This document shows, in pieces, positions 49,574 through 58,439 of a stretch of 64,000 nucleotides of DNA. Position 1 is the stretch's first letter. Each line of letters begins with the position of its first letter. This DNA is from Planococcus citreus (GTDB lineage Bacteria; Bacillota; Bacilli; Bacillales_A; Planococcaceae), in assembly GCF_003664125.1 (NCBI RefSeq), contig NZ_RCCP01000003.1, positions 248,001 to 312,000 of the forward strand, written 5' to 3'. Under the pieces are notes generated by a model, which did not search any database, had not been told where the DNA came from, and worked only from the letters and a program-made list of their open reading frames with translations. The position numbers and the translations under genes were made by a program.

Positions 49574-50884
49574 ATGGAAAACAGCTTATGGAACAAATCA
49601 GCAAAGGCTTTACTATCGGTAGGGTTGGTCGCGAGTCTTTGGGTGCCGGCTTCGCAAACGGCGGTGCAGGCAGCTGCCCCGGCAAGTGATCTTTTCATTT
49701 CTGAATACATTGAAGGCAGCAGCTTCAATAAAGCGATCGAAATTTATAACGGGACCGGTGCTTCCGTTGAATTGAGCCCTTATTCAGTCTCGCTGTATAC
49801 AAATGGCAGCACGTACGCCCAGAGCGAAATGGCGCTTTCCGGTACTGTCGCAAGCGGTGATACGGTAGTTATTTACCATAGCGGCGCGGATTCAGCGATT
49901 CAAGGCAAGGGAGATCTGCAAAATAACAGCGTGGTTAATTTTAACGGCGATGACGCATTGGTACTTGAAAAATCCGGATCTCCTATCGATTCGATCGGCC
50001 AAGTAGGTTCACGCATTGAAAACATGAAAGATGTCACACTGGTCCGCAATCCGGATATCCTGTCCGGCGACAGCGCAGGGAATGATGCGTTTGATCCTTC
50101 GGCTGAGTGGACAGCGTATCCTGCAGATACATTTACATACTTAGGAAGCCATGCGGTAGAGGAGACGGATGAAACGACAACCCCAGATCCAGATCCAACT
50201 CCTGTGCCGTCTGGTTATTATGAAACAGCCGCTGGTTTGCAAGGATCTGCTTTGAAAGCGGAACTTCATGAAATCATTGACGGCCATACGCAACTCAGCT
50301 ATTCACAAGTATGGGATGCCTTGAAAATAACGGACGAAGACCCGAATAATCCGAATAACGTGCTGTTATTGTATACGGGCGAGTCGCGTTCGAAATCTTT
50401 GAACGGCGGCAATGTCGGCGACTGGAACCGTGAGCACACATGGGCGAAGTCTCATGGCAGCTTCGGGACAGCAATGGGAGCGGGAACGGATATCCACCAT
50501 TTGCGCCCGACCGATGTGCAAGTGAACGGGCTGCGCGGCAACCTGGACTTTGATTACGGCGGCAGTACCGTCAGCGGCTGCGATGGCTGCTTGCGCACAT
50601 CGACTTCCTGGGAGCCACCGAATGAAGTGAAAGGCGATGTCGCCCGGATGCTGTTTTATATGGCGGTTCGTTATGAATCGGGCGACGCGGTAGATTTGGA
50701 ACTGAATGACTTGGTGAATAATGGCTCGACGCCTTACCACGGCAAGATCTCTGTGTTGCTCGAATGGCACGAGCAAGACCCTGTCAGCGCTTGGGAACAG
50801 CAGCGCAACGAGAAAATCGAAGACATCCAAGGCAACCGCAACCCGTTCGTCGATTATCCGGAATGGGCGGAATCGATCTGGTAG
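49574..50884 (+). CDS. Secreted endonuclease I with N-terminal lamin-tail domain
   Basis: 436 residues; ATG follows AAAAAGGAGGACGAC. A Sec signal peptide (about 1-35, cleavage near VQAAAPA) leads to a lamin-tail domain (about 38-165, FISEYIEGSSFNKAIEIYNGTG, NFNGDDALVLEKSG), a proline/threonine linker, and an endonuclease I domain (about 210-430). The catalytic block NREHTWAKSHGSFG with GTDIHHLRPTDVQVNGLRGN holds the Mg-binding His/Asn set, and CDGC may form a disulfide. Bacillus relatives (YurI/Bsn) are extracellular ribonucleases/nucleases used to scavenge nucleic acid. The lamin-tail fusion may help bind wall or DNA. Confidence 0.93.
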   Translation: MENSLWNKSAKALLSVGLVASLWVPASQTAVQAAAPASDLFISEYIEGSSFNKAIEIYNGTGASVELSPYSVSLYTNGSTYAQSEMALSGTVASGDTVVIYHSGADSAIQGKGDLQNNSVVNFNGDDALVLEKSGSPIDSIGQVGSRIENMKDVTLVRNPDILSGDSAGNDAFDPSAEWTAYPADTFTYLGSHAVEETDETTTPDPDPTPVPSGYYETAAGLQGSALKAELHEIIDGHTQLSYSQVWDALKITDEDPNNPNNVLLLYTGESRSKSLNGGNVGDWNREHTWAKSHGSFGTAMGAGTDIHHLRPTDVQVNGLRGNLDFDYGGSTVSGCDGCLRTSTSWEPPNEVKGDVARMLFYMAVRYESGDAVDLELNDLVNNGSTPYHGKISVLLEWHEQDPVSAWEQQRNEKIEDIQGNRNPFVDYPEWAESIW

Positions 50885-50925
50885 GCAGTTGCTGATGATT
50901 TATTAATGCTAAATAAAAACACTTT

Positions 50926-50966
50926 CATCCTCGCAGCCTTATTAAAGGGACTGCGGGGATTTTTGA
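50926..50966. terminator. Terminator after the nuclease
   Basis: ATCCTCGCAG pairs with CTGCGGGGAT (one G-T), then T run; also serves the convergent membrane protein. Confidence 0.85.
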
Positions 50967-50983
50967 TATTTGCAGAAACGCAA

Positions 50984-51271
50984 TCATTCTTTCGAGCTTT
51001 TGAATTCTAAAAGCATGGGGCTTATATTCAACACAATCGAGATGATTGTCAACACCCATAGCGCTGATGACATAATCGGCACGACGTCCAATAGTGCAGA
51101 CCAATCTTCTGCGCGGACCCAATCAGCGACCATGCTGTAATCAGCCGCAAGGGTCAGAGCGGTAAACGACAGTCCCATGGCCATCGCTAATTTATAATCC
51201 TTGCCAATTGCATACAGATAAAGATTTACGCTGGTGGCTGCGATTGCAATCAGCCCGAATAGGAACCACAT
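50984..51271 (-). CDS. Small three-helix membrane protein
   Basis: 95 residues with three hydrophobic stretches (about 2-20, 30-48, 66-88). A loop WVRAEDWSALLDVVP lies between helices 2 and 3. ATG behind TTGGAGGCAAAAC. No family is recognised; membrane location is the only supported inference. Confidence 0.6.
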   Translation of the reverse strand: MWFLFGLIAIAATSVNLYLYAIGKDYKLAMAMGLSFTALTLAADYSMVADWVRAEDWSALLDVVPIMSSALWVLTIISIVLNISPMLLEFKSSKE

Positions 51272-51416
51272 AGTTTTGCCTCCAATTTTATAGGGAATTA
51301 ATATGAATAAAGACAGTATAAGATGATCAGTAGTTTCCTAAAGACACTTGGATATTTACGGCAATCTTCAAAAGAGTAGCTTAGTAGATTATAAAATTAC
51401 TGAAAATACCGATTTT

Positions 51417-51442
51417 TGAAACTTTATGCAGCTGTAAACGTA
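51417..51442 (+). promoter_or_regulatory. ECF (SigW-like) promoter of the 62-residue membrane protein
   Basis: TGAAAC, 16-base spacer, CGTA matches the Bacillus SigW consensus exactly and lies 52 bases before the ATG at 51495. Confidence 0.7.
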
Positions 51443-51494
51443 TTATAAGTCAAAGGGAAAATGAGTAATAATTGAAATGAAAGGGGAGAATTTC

Positions 51495-51683
51495 ATGCAT
51501 TGGATGATGTGGATTTTCTGGGGATTCTTTGGGGCTTTGTTTATCGGCAGTTATATAGTGGATAAATTGACCAAAAAGAAATACAGCTTAGATAAAAAAG
51601 CAAATACTGCAAACCAGGATTCTGCTGCTGCGGATGCGAGCCGGCAAGCGGGGCGCAATAACCACGAAAGCGGAATGTTTTAA
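51495..51683 (+). CDS. 62-residue single-pass membrane protein
   Basis: ATG at 51495 behind AAAGGGGAGAATT. One N-terminal helix (MHWMMWIFWGFFGALFIGSY) with the HxMMW start seen in several small Bacillales membrane proteins, then a basic, Asn/Ala-rich soluble tail (DSAAADASRQAG). No function is known. The ECF-type promoter suggests induction by envelope stress. Confidence 0.75.
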   Translation: MHWMMWIFWGFFGALFIGSYIVDKLTKKKYSLDKKANTANQDSAAADASRQAGRNNHESGMF

Positions 51684-51717
51684 CGGGGGGATTGCCATAG
51701 GTTCTTTATTCATGCAG

Positions 51718-51742
51718 GTGTAAATTCCGGTCAAGCGGGTAC
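51718..51742 (+). promoter_or_regulatory. SigB-like promoter
   Basis: GTGTAA, 13-base spacer, GGGTAC, close to the Bacillus SigB consensus (GTTTAA / GGGTAT), 36 bases upstream of the small hydrophilic protein gene. Confidence 0.5.
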
Positions 51743-51777
51743 AGTATACAAAATGCTCGATAAGGAGGAATTGCTGT

Positions 51778-52005
51778 ATGGCTAGAAAAGGAACGGCAGG
51801 CCGCACACCTGAAAAGCAAGTCGGCGCTCATGAGTCTGCAATCGATAAAGCGATCAATAAAACAAAAGAAGCCTTGGACGGAGATAATGAAGCAACGAAT
51901 TACAGCGAAGAAAAAGGCCGGGACGAGCAGGAAGATGCGAAAGAGTATTCGAAGCATGTATCTGAAGAAGACGAACGTGACGTGCCGGATAACGAACGCA
52001 AATAA
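51778..52005 (+). CDS. Small hydrophilic stress-type protein (75 aa)
   Basis: 75 residues; ATG behind TAAGGAGGAATTGCTGT. Extremely polar, with no hydrophobic core: Lys/Arg-rich start (MARKGTAGRTPEKQVGAHES) and Glu/Asp-rich tail, so probably intrinsically disordered. Composition resembles hydrophilin-like general stress proteins. The SigB-like promoter just upstream fits that role. A strong terminator follows immediately. Confidence 0.72.
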   Translation: MARKGTAGRTPEKQVGAHESAIDKAINKTKEALDGDNEATNYSEEKGRDEQEDAKEYSKHVSEEDERDVPDNERK

Positions 52006-52045
52006 AAAATGGAGCTTGAGGGGATTGCCTCAAGCTCCATTTTTG
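52006..52045. terminator. Bidirectional terminator
   Basis: AATGGAGCTTGAGG is the reverse complement of CCTCAAGCTCCATT; shared with the convergent SDR. Confidence 0.95.
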
Positions 52046-52046
52046 T

Positions 52047-52766
52047 TTAGGACGGGTTGGTCGACCATAATCCAGCGCTTTTGACGAAAACGCGCGGATG
52101 CAATTTCAAGCTGGCGACGATCAAATCGGCCAAATCTTCCGGATGCATGACGCGTTCTGCGTCACCGGTGATCAGGTTGGACTCGTGGGCCAAGTCCGTG
52201 ACGACTGTGCTCGGCGTCAATGCCGTGACCCGGATGTTGTGCTTGCGCACTTCAAGTGCAAGCGATTCAGTCAAGCCCATGACAGCGAATTTGGAAGAGC
52301 TGTAAGCGCTTGTGACCGGTGCGCCTTTTTGTCCAGCAGTGGACGAGATATTGATGATGTCTCCTGAACTTTGTTCGATCATACCAGGAAGTACGGCGCG
52401 TGTTGCGTTATAAACGCCCATCAAATTAACGTCGACGATGTTTTTCCATTCTTCCGGTGACAATTCCAAAAAGCCGCCGAATTTCCCGGTGCCTGCGTTG
52501 TTAATGAGGATATCGATATCGCCTAGTTCGGTTTTGAGTTTCTCGATTGCTTGTTCAATCGCAGCGAGATCCGTAACGTCGGCAGAGGCAGTTGCCACTT
52601 TGACATTCGCATCTTGCAGTTCGACGGACACTTTGTCGAGGTTTTCCTGCTTCAAGCCGATCAACCCGACATTGACGCCTTCATTAGCTAGGGCGATCGC
52701 TGTCGCACGGCCAATGCCGCGTCCTCCGCCCGTAATGATCGCTGTTTTTCCTTTAATTGATTGCAT
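52047..52766 (-). CDS. 3-oxoacyl-reductase-like SDR
   Basis: 239 residues from the ATG at 52766 behind TTAAGGAGTGTTACG; the longer frame to 52856 crosses that site and is rejected. [10 protein letters not shown] near residue 12, NNAGTGKFG near 85, catalytic Ser in ISSTAGQ, and YSSSK at about 152. [12 protein letters not shown] replaces the usual Gly-rich C-terminal segment, as in the YvrD/YqjQ-like group. FabG-like fold; probably reduces a ketone with NADPH; substrate unknown. Confidence 0.88.
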   Translation of the reverse strand: MQSIKGKTAIITGGGRGIGRATAIALANEGVNVGLIGLKQENLDKVSVELQDANVKVATASADVTDLAAIEQAIEKLKTELGDIDILINNAGTGKFGGFLELSPEEWKNIVDVNLMGVYNATRAVLPGMIEQSSGDIINISSTAGQKGAPVTSAYSSSKFAVMGLTESLALEVRKHNIRVTALTPSTVVTDLAHESNLITGDAERVMHPEDLADLIVASLKLHPRVFVKSAGLWSTNPS

Positions 52767-52942
52767 CGTAACACTCCTTAAATTCAGGTACGCCAAAGCC
52801 GTCCCGTAATTAAATACTTTCCTATTATCTGTGATTTGATTCGGAAATGCATGCAAGGCGTCTTGAGTAGAAATGAAACAGAGGCCCGAAAAAGATTAAA
52901 AAGCATTGTGCGGTCATTTGCGGCGGCATTCCGCGTGAATTA

Positions 52943-52981
52943 AAAAATCCAGCCTTCCCAAATGTGGGAGGCTGGATTTTG
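52943..52981. terminator. Terminator upstream of the alpha/beta hydrolase 3' end
   Basis: AAAATCCAGCCTTCCCA pairs with TGGGAGGCTGGATTTT; functions for the minus-strand hydrolase. Confidence 0.94.
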
Positions 52982-52999
52982 CTTTGGCGTGAATATGGA

Positions 53000-53815
53000 T
53001 TAGACGCCTGAACTTTTCAGGAAGTTTAGCAGTTCATTATTGAAACGCTCCGGCTCATCGGCATTGATGCCGTGTCCACTATCTTTGAACGGTACGAGTA
53101 CAGAGTTCGGGATTTCCTTGTCCAGGATTTCGCCGAGTTCGTAAGGACAAATCTGGTCTTTTTTGCCGTGGAAGATGGCTGTCGGAACCGTAATGGATGA
53201 CAACTCGCCGCGCAAGTCTTCATCGCGCAAGGCAGCGGCTGAGTTCAGCGTGGAATGCGCGCCTGCTTCAAGCGCCAGCGACTGGAACCAATCCAGGAAT
53301 TGCGGAGAATGCTTCTGTTCGAAAAACAGGTCCGCAAATTCTGCAAGGAACGCCGGGCGGTCTTTTTCGATTTGGGCGATGATGTCGTCCACTTCTTCAG
53401 GCTTCATGCCGACATTGAAATCGTCACGTTGCGTGAAGATCGGGGCTGCAGCGCCCATCAATAGTAGTTTGGCGACATTGTCCTGGCCGAATTTCGTCAA
53501 ATAGCGGATCGCGATCGGGCCGCCCATCGAAAAGCCGGCGAGCACGAATTGCTCAAGGCGAAGCTCATTGACGACCGCTTCAAGGTCTTTGGCCATTGTA
53601 TCGTAATCGTATCCTGACCATGGCTTATCGGATTTTCCGTAACCGCGCATGTCGACGCCGATATAGCGGAAGCCGTTCTTCGCAAGCAGGCTCGTCTGGT
53701 ATTCGAACGCTTTGTTGTTCAATGGCCAGCCGTGGAGAAATACAACCGGCTGTCCTGAGCCGATATCTTCTACATGAATTTTCACGTTTTCTTCAACTTG
53801 AATATAATGTCCCAC
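53000..53815 (-). CDS. Alpha/beta hydrolase, non-heme chloroperoxidase-like
   Basis: 271 residues; ATG behind CTAGGAGGAAC. FLHGWPLNNKAFEYQ, the GVDMRGYGKSDKPWSGYDYDTMAKDL run and Ser in AGFSMGGPIAIRY are typical of the cofactor-free haloperoxidase/arylesterase group. Asp in FHGKKDQICP and His in KDSGHGINADEPERFN complete the triad. Physiological activity is usually esterase or perhydrolase. Monocistronic. Confidence 0.9.
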   Translation of the reverse strand: MGHYIQVEENVKIHVEDIGSGQPVVFLHGWPLNNKAFEYQTSLLAKNGFRYIGVDMRGYGKSDKPWSGYDYDTMAKDLEAVVNELRLEQFVLAGFSMGGPIAIRYLTKFGQDNVAKLLLMGAAAPIFTQRDDFNVGMKPEEVDDIIAQIEKDRPAFLAEFADLFFEQKHSPQFLDWFQSLALEAGAHSTLNSAAALRDEDLRGELSSITVPTAIFHGKKDQICPYELGEILDKEIPNSVLVPFKDSGHGINADEPERFNNELLNFLKSSGV

Positions 53816-53984
53816 TAAAGTTCCTCCTAGAGTTTTGATTAACTACTCCCTTCTATTTCCTTTTTCGAAGTTTCTGTAAACTCGAAAGCGAAAATAATCT
53901 TTAATTGAAATATCTTTAGTTCAAAAGAGGTGTGATTTTTCACCGGTGCCAGAGGACGATTCTTTTCATTCCAGCGAAATCAAA

Positions 53985-54011
53985 TGAAACCGATCGAGCC
54001 ATACTTTCGTA
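53985..54011 (+). promoter_or_regulatory. ECF (SigW-like) promoter of the pspA operon
   Basis: TGAAAC, 17-base spacer, CGTA about 120 bases before pspA. In Bacillus subtilis the homologous ydjF (pspA) operon is driven by SigW from such a sequence. The 315-base gap holds no gene. Confidence 0.75.
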
Positions 54012-54130
54012 TTCATACTATTCCGCCAACAACTTGGACGGAAGGGTTAAGTGTTTGGCGCAAAGGGTAATCTGACAGGTAACAAGGCTTGTGCCACGGC
54101 CAAATAAATCGATGGAAGAGGAGAATGAAA

Positions 54131-54847
54131 ATGGAAATCCTAAAACGTTTCAGAGACATCATGACGAGCAATATCCATGCAATGCTGGATAAGGCAGAAG
54201 ACCCGGAAAAGATGATCGATCAGTATTTGCGCGATTTGAATAGCGACCTTGGCAAAGTGAAATCCGAGACGGCTGCCATCATGGCGGCAGAGAAACGCGA
54301 GCGCCGCGAACTTGATGAGTTGAAGAAAGAGATGGACGATATGCAGCGCTACGCAGTCAAGGCGCTTGAAGCGGGCAATGAAGACGACGCCCGGAAATTC
54401 CTCCAGCGCAAGGCGGAACTGTCGGAACGCGTGACGGACAAAGAGACGGCGGTCGAACTCGCGGCGACGAATACGCAGCAGATGCGCCAAATGCACGATA
54501 AATTAGAGAGCGATATCGGCGAGCTTGAATCGCGTCGCCAGGAACTGAAAGGCAAAGCGGCAGTTGCGAAGACGCAGCAGCGCATGAATGATTTCGCGTC
54601 CAGTGTCGGAGGGGCAGGCGAACGCATCTCGGCATTCGATGCGATGGAGAAGAAAATCAACCAGCAATTGGACGAATCGGCAGCGATGGCTGAACTCAAT
54701 AAAAGTTCCGAGACGAGCATCAAGGACTTGGCGAAAAAATACGATGACGGCCCGAATGTCGACGAGGAACTCGAGTCCTTGAAATCAGGCACCAATGTGG
54801 ACGCTGAACTGGAAGCGCTGAAGAGCCAAATCGGAAAGAACGAGTAA
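54131..54847 (+). CDS. pspA: Phage shock protein A
   Basis: 238 residues from the ATG at 54131 behind GGAAGAGGAG; the ATG two codons earlier is too close to the site. Opens with the amphipathic helix MEILKRFRDIMTSNIHAMLDKAEDPEKMI, then long coiled-coil helices typical of PspA/IM30 up to about residue 200, and an acidic tail. It oligomerises on stressed membranes. With the next three genes it forms the ydjFGHI operon of Bacillales, in which PspA cooperates with a zinc-ribbon protein, a TPM protein and an SPFH protein. Confidence 0.95.
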   Translation: MEILKRFRDIMTSNIHAMLDKAEDPEKMIDQYLRDLNSDLGKVKSETAAIMAAEKRERRELDELKKEMDDMQRYAVKALEAGNEDDARKFLQRKAELSERVTDKETAVELAATNTQQMRQMHDKLESDIGELESRRQELKGKAAVAKTQQRMNDFASSVGGAGERISAFDAMEKKINQQLDESAAMAELNKSSETSIKDLAKKYDDGPNVDEELESLKSGTNVDAELEALKSQIGKNE

Positions 54848-54895
54848 TGTCCGGCAACTGGACGCGATCCTGAAGCACGAAGGGAGGAAACTCGT

Positions 54896-55924
54896 TTGGT
54901 CATCCATTACAAATGCCCGAATTGCGGAGCCGACATGGCGTTCGACAGCGACTCGGGCCATTTAAGCTGCCCAAGCTGCGGCCATGAAGAAAACATCGAG
55001 ACCTTTCCGGAACAGAACATCGAACGGAAATTCGGTGAAGGCGAAGCGAAAGAATACCATTGCGAAAACTGCGGGGCGATCATCCTGACGGAAGCGGAAA
55101 CAACCGCGACCCATTGCAGCTTCTGCGGGGCGCCGGTGGTATTAGCAGACCGGTTGACGGGAGATCTCGCCCCGGCCAAAGTCATTCCGTTTACCGTCAG
55201 CAAAGATGAAGCGGTCGCAGCGTTCAAGAAATGGACGCGCGGCGGGCGATTGACCCCTCGCGGCTTTATGAGCGGCGACCGCATCAAGAAAATGACCGGC
55301 ATGTATGTGCCGTTCTGGCTTTACGATATCGAAGGCGAAGCCCATATCCAGGCCATCGGCACGCAAGTCCGGACCTATCAAAGCGGCGATACGATTTATA
55401 CAGAAACGAATTTTTATGACGTGTTCCGGGAAATCGATTTGAGTTATTTGAAAGTGCCGGCGGATGCTTCCGAAAAAATGGACGATGTGCTGATGGATAA
55501 ACTGGAGCCTTACGATTACAGCGAATTGAAAGATTTCCGCATGCCGTATTTGGCGGGCTACTTAGCCGAAAAATACGATTTCGACGACGAGCAATTGTTT
55601 TCACGTGTCGAATCGAAAATCGTCCCGTATATCGATGCTTATATCAGCACGACCATTTCCGGTTATTCATCGGTCAGCTACACGAACAAGCAAATCGACG
55701 CGCAAAAAAAGAAAGTCTATTACACCTTATTTCCAGTGTGGATGGTGTATTACGATTTCGACAATAAAGAGCATACCTTTGCGATGAACGGGCAAACTGG
55801 CAAAGTGGTCGGCAAGCCGCCGATCAGTGCCGGCAAAGTCGCTCTGTGGTTCACGGGCATCGCCGTATCGAGTTTTGCGGTCATGAAAGCCATCGCCTTT
55901 GCGGTAGGGGGTGTCTTGTGGTGA
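54896..55924 (+). CDS. ydjG: YdjG-like zinc-ribbon membrane protein
   Basis: 342 residues from a TTG at 54896 behind GGGAGG. Two zinc ribbons open the chain: CPNCGAD / CPSCGHE (about 6-30) and CENCGA / CSFCGAP (about 57-84). A long alpha/beta middle region and one C-terminal hydrophobic segment (about 315-340) follow. In Bacillus subtilis YdjG with YdjH recruits the SPFH protein YdjI and PspA to the membrane. The stop codon overlaps the next start. Confidence 0.88.
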   Translation: MVIHYKCPNCGADMAFDSDSGHLSCPSCGHEENIETFPEQNIERKFGEGEAKEYHCENCGAIILTEAETTATHCSFCGAPVVLADRLTGDLAPAKVIPFTVSKDEAVAAFKKWTRGGRLTPRGFMSGDRIKKMTGMYVPFWLYDIEGEAHIQAIGTQVRTYQSGDTIYTETNFYDVFREIDLSYLKVPADASEKMDDVLMDKLEPYDYSELKDFRMPYLAGYLAEKYDFDDEQLFSRVESKIVPYIDAYISTTISGYSSVSYTNKQIDAQKKKVYYTLFPVWMVYYDFDNKEHTFAMNGQTGKVVGKPPISAGKVALWFTGIAVSSFAVMKAIAFAVGGVLW

Positions 55925-56700
55925 GGAATTTTCATTGTAAATGGGTATGGATGCCAGTATTAGCCTTGCTGTTGTTTTTCATTGGTGGATTGTCCGTTTC
56001 AGCACAAACCGGTGATTTGATTCACGATGAAGCCGGCTTGCTCAGTGGCGAAGAAACGCAGGAACTGGAAGCCTTGGCAGAGCAATACGGTGCGGAACAA
56101 AACGTGGATTTTTTGTTTTTGACGACCGATAATACGGAAGGGCAATCGATCGAAGGCTATATGGGCGATTTCTTCGATGATCGCGCCGACAGCACCGGCC
56201 GTGAAGATGCGGTACTATTGACGATCGATATCGGCGGCCGTGAAGTGTATCTCGCGGGATTTGGCACGGCCGAGCGGACGCTGGATTCAGAGCGTGTCGA
56301 TCTCGTGCTTGACCAGATTATCCCTGAGATGCAATCGGGCGATTATGCGGATGCGTTCGAAGAAACCGTCGTCACTTCAAGCGAATATATGGAATACCGG
56401 CCGGGTGTCAATCCCGAAAGCATTTTTTTAAAAACCTGGTTTCATTTAGCTATCGCGCTACTGCTCGCAGGCATCATCGTCGGATCGATGCTTTATAACG
56501 CCGGCGGCAGGGTGACGACAACCCCAGGAACTTATGTTGACCGCGACCATACACGCGTGCGCAGCCAGGATGACCGCTTCCGCAATAAAACCGTAACCCG
56601 CAGCAAAATACCAAAAAATAAAGACGGTGGCGGGTTCGGCGGAGGCGGCGGCATGACCGGCGGCGGGCGTTCATTCAGCGGCGGCGGCCGCAGCTTCTAG
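55921..56700 (+). CDS. ydjH: YdjH-like TPM-domain membrane protein
   Basis: 259 residues from the GTG at 55921, whose TGA overlap with the ydjG stop implies coupling; a GTG one codon earlier is a second option. A signal/anchor helix (about 8-30, ending VSAQTG) leads to a TPM domain (about 32-160: DEAGLLSGEETQELEALA, TDNTEGQSIEGYMGDFFDDR, REDAVLLTIDIGGREVYLAGFG). A second membrane helix is near 175-195, and the tail is a Gly/Ser-rich segment. Partner of YdjG. Confidence 0.9.
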   Translation: MRNFHCKWVWMPVLALLLFFIGGLSVSAQTGDLIHDEAGLLSGEETQELEALAEQYGAEQNVDFLFLTTDNTEGQSIEGYMGDFFDDRADSTGREDAVLLTIDIGGREVYLAGFGTAERTLDSERVDLVLDQIIPEMQSGDYADAFEETVVTSSEYMEYRPGVNPESIFLKTWFHLAIALLLAGIIVGSMLYNAGGRVTTTPGTYVDRDHTRVRSQDDRFRNKTVTRSKIPKNKDGGGFGGGGGMTGGGRSFSGGGRSF

Positions 56701-56729
56701 GCAATCGAACAGAGGAAGGAATGAAGAAC

Positions 56730-57719
56730 ATGGCATTTTTCGGCAATCAATTTTCAGATGTGGTGGAATGGGAAGAGTTCCGCGACGATATGATTTTTTG
56801 GAAATGGACGAATAAGGAAATCAAGAAAGGCAGCCGGTTGATCATCCGGCCAGGCCAGGACGCGATATTCCTCAATAACGGCAAGATAGAAGGGATTTTT
56901 GAACAAGAAGGCGAGTACGACATCGTCTCTGAAATCGTGCCGTTTTTGTCGACCTTGAAAGGCTTCCGCTTTGGCTTCAATAGCGGCATGCGGGTCGAAG
57001 TGCTGTTCGTCAATACGAAGGAATTCACCGTCAAATGGGGCACGAAAAGCCCGATCAATATACCCGCACCGCAACTTCCAGGCGGCATGCCGATCCGCGC
57101 GAACGGCACTTTCCATTTTAAAGTGAATGATTATGTCAATTTGATCGACAAAGTCGCCGGTGTCAAAGACAGCTACCTCGTTGAAGACGTCCAGCTGCGC
57201 ATTACCGCACGGCTCGACCAATTATTGATGAAATGGATCACGCGTGAAGGCAAGGACATGTTCAATTTGCAGTCGAATTCCCACGAGATTGGCAAGGGCA
57301 TTCAAGATGATTTGAATATGGAAATTATGGACGACGGCATGAAAGTGACCGGATTCCAAGTGATGAGCTTCAACTACCCGAAAGAAATCCAGGACATGAT
57401 CAATAAAAACGCATCGCACGGCATGGTCGGTGATGTCTCCAAATACCAGCAGATGTCCGTTGCCGATGCGATGGGCAAATCATCAGGATCGAATACCGCG
57501 TCTGATATGGCCGGGATGATGATGGGGATGAATATCGCCAAGGAAATGATGGACGATCAAAAAGAATCATCCAGTGCGAGCGGTCAAACGGGTGGCGGTT
57601 CTACCGCCTCTTCAGGCAGCACTGGCGAGCAGCAAGGCCCGAACTTCTGCCCGAATTGCGGCGAGAAAGTGAGCGGCGCCAAGTTCTGCCCAAATTGCGG
57701 GCAAAAGCTAGTCGGGTAA
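56730..57719 (+). CDS. ydjI: YdjI-like SPFH-domain protein with C-terminal zinc ribbon
   Basis: 329 residues from the ATG at 56730, nine bases after AGGAAGGA; an ATG three codons earlier overlaps the site. SPFH/Band-7 domain at about 20-230 (GSRLIIRPGQDAIFLNNGKI, then PIRANGTFHFKVNDY). A Met/Ser/Gly-rich linker follows and a zinc ribbon ends the chain (FCPNCGEKVSGAKFCPNCG). In Bacillus subtilis YdjI binds PspA and needs YdjGH for membrane location. Last gene of the operon. Confidence 0.93.
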   Translation: MAFFGNQFSDVVEWEEFRDDMIFWKWTNKEIKKGSRLIIRPGQDAIFLNNGKIEGIFEQEGEYDIVSEIVPFLSTLKGFRFGFNSGMRVEVLFVNTKEFTVKWGTKSPINIPAPQLPGGMPIRANGTFHFKVNDYVNLIDKVAGVKDSYLVEDVQLRITARLDQLLMKWITREGKDMFNLQSNSHEIGKGIQDDLNMEIMDDGMKVTGFQVMSFNYPKEIQDMINKNASHGMVGDVSKYQQMSVADAMGKSSGSNTASDMAGMMMGMNIAKEMMDDQKESSSASGQTGGGSTASSGSTGEQQGPNFCPNCGEKVSGAKFCPNCGQKLVG

Positions 57720-57726
57720 CAAACCA

Positions 57727-57770
57727 TAAAAAAACAGGGAGAGAGCTTATCGCTCACTTCCTGTTTTTTT
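57727..57770. terminator. Terminator of the pspA operon
   Basis: AAAACAGG..GAGC pairs with GCTC..CCTGTTTT; shared with the convergent TetR gene. Confidence 0.88.
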
Positions 57771-57772
57771 AG

Positions 57773-58372
57773 TTAGTTGCGGATACCGCGGAACAATAGT
57801 TCCAGCCAGCCGTCGATTTCACCGGCCAAATCGAAGTCGCCGTCAAAGATTGCCCAGTCATAGAGCGTCCCGCGCATGCTGCGGGATAACAGCAGCGCAA
57901 GCCGGCAAGAAGATGCAGAGGATGTCAATTCGCCTTTTTCTTGGCCCTCGGAAACCAATTGTTCGAGAATCGCATAAAGCGGGCGTTCCGTATCGGACAG
58001 GTAATTGTCGACGGATGGGGTAAGTGCATAAGTATAGAGTGAACGGATGCCGTCCCGTCCCATTTCATCCCGTAAATATTCCATTTGGGCGATCGCGAGT
58101 TTCCGGATCTTTTGCTCTGCCGGCAAACTATCGGACAGGCTTTTCTGGAAGTCGCTGTAGAATTGGTCGATTTCCTTGAACTTTTCAAGGAAGATGTCGT
58201 ACTTGGACGTAAAATGCCCATAGAATGCGCCTTTGGAAGTTCCGCTTTCTCGGACAATTTCATCAACCGATACCCGGTCAAAACCCTTTTCACTGAACAA
58301 TGCCAGTGCCGTGCGGAGGATGCGTTTTTTCGTTTCAATCGCTTTTTCCTGTCTGCTCGTCATATTGGCCAC
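57773..58372 (-). CDS. TetR family regulator
   Basis: 199 residues; ATG behind AAAGGTGGCCAAT. N-terminal DNA-binding helices at about 10-55 (ILRTALALFSEKGFDRVSVDEIVRESGTSKGAFYGHFTSKYDIF) and a helical ligand domain with a C-terminal half like FadR/FabR-type fatty acid sensors. The gene lies about 490 bases from an acyl-CoA ligase whose promoter carries two perfect palindromes, so it is the natural candidate to bind them; no copy of that motif was found before the TetR gene itself. Confidence 0.88.
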   Translation of the reverse strand: MANMTSRQEKAIETKKRILRTALALFSEKGFDRVSVDEIVRESGTSKGAFYGHFTSKYDIFLEKFKEIDQFYSDFQKSLSDSLPAEQKIRKLAIAQMEYLRDEMGRDGIRSLYTYALTPSVDNYLSDTERPLYAILEQLVSEGQEKGELTSSASSCRLALLLSRSMRGTLYDWAIFDGDFDLAGEIDGWLELLFRGIRN

Positions 58373-58439
58373 CTTTCTTCTAGTTTAAGCATATAACACT
58401 AATGAGAGATATCGGTATAGTAAAAGAAAGTGATGAAGT

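Noticed and set aside
56620-56700. Gly/Ser tract at the end of the TPM gene as a sequence repeat or frameshift
   Set aside because: It is an in-frame low-complexity tail normal for this protein family.
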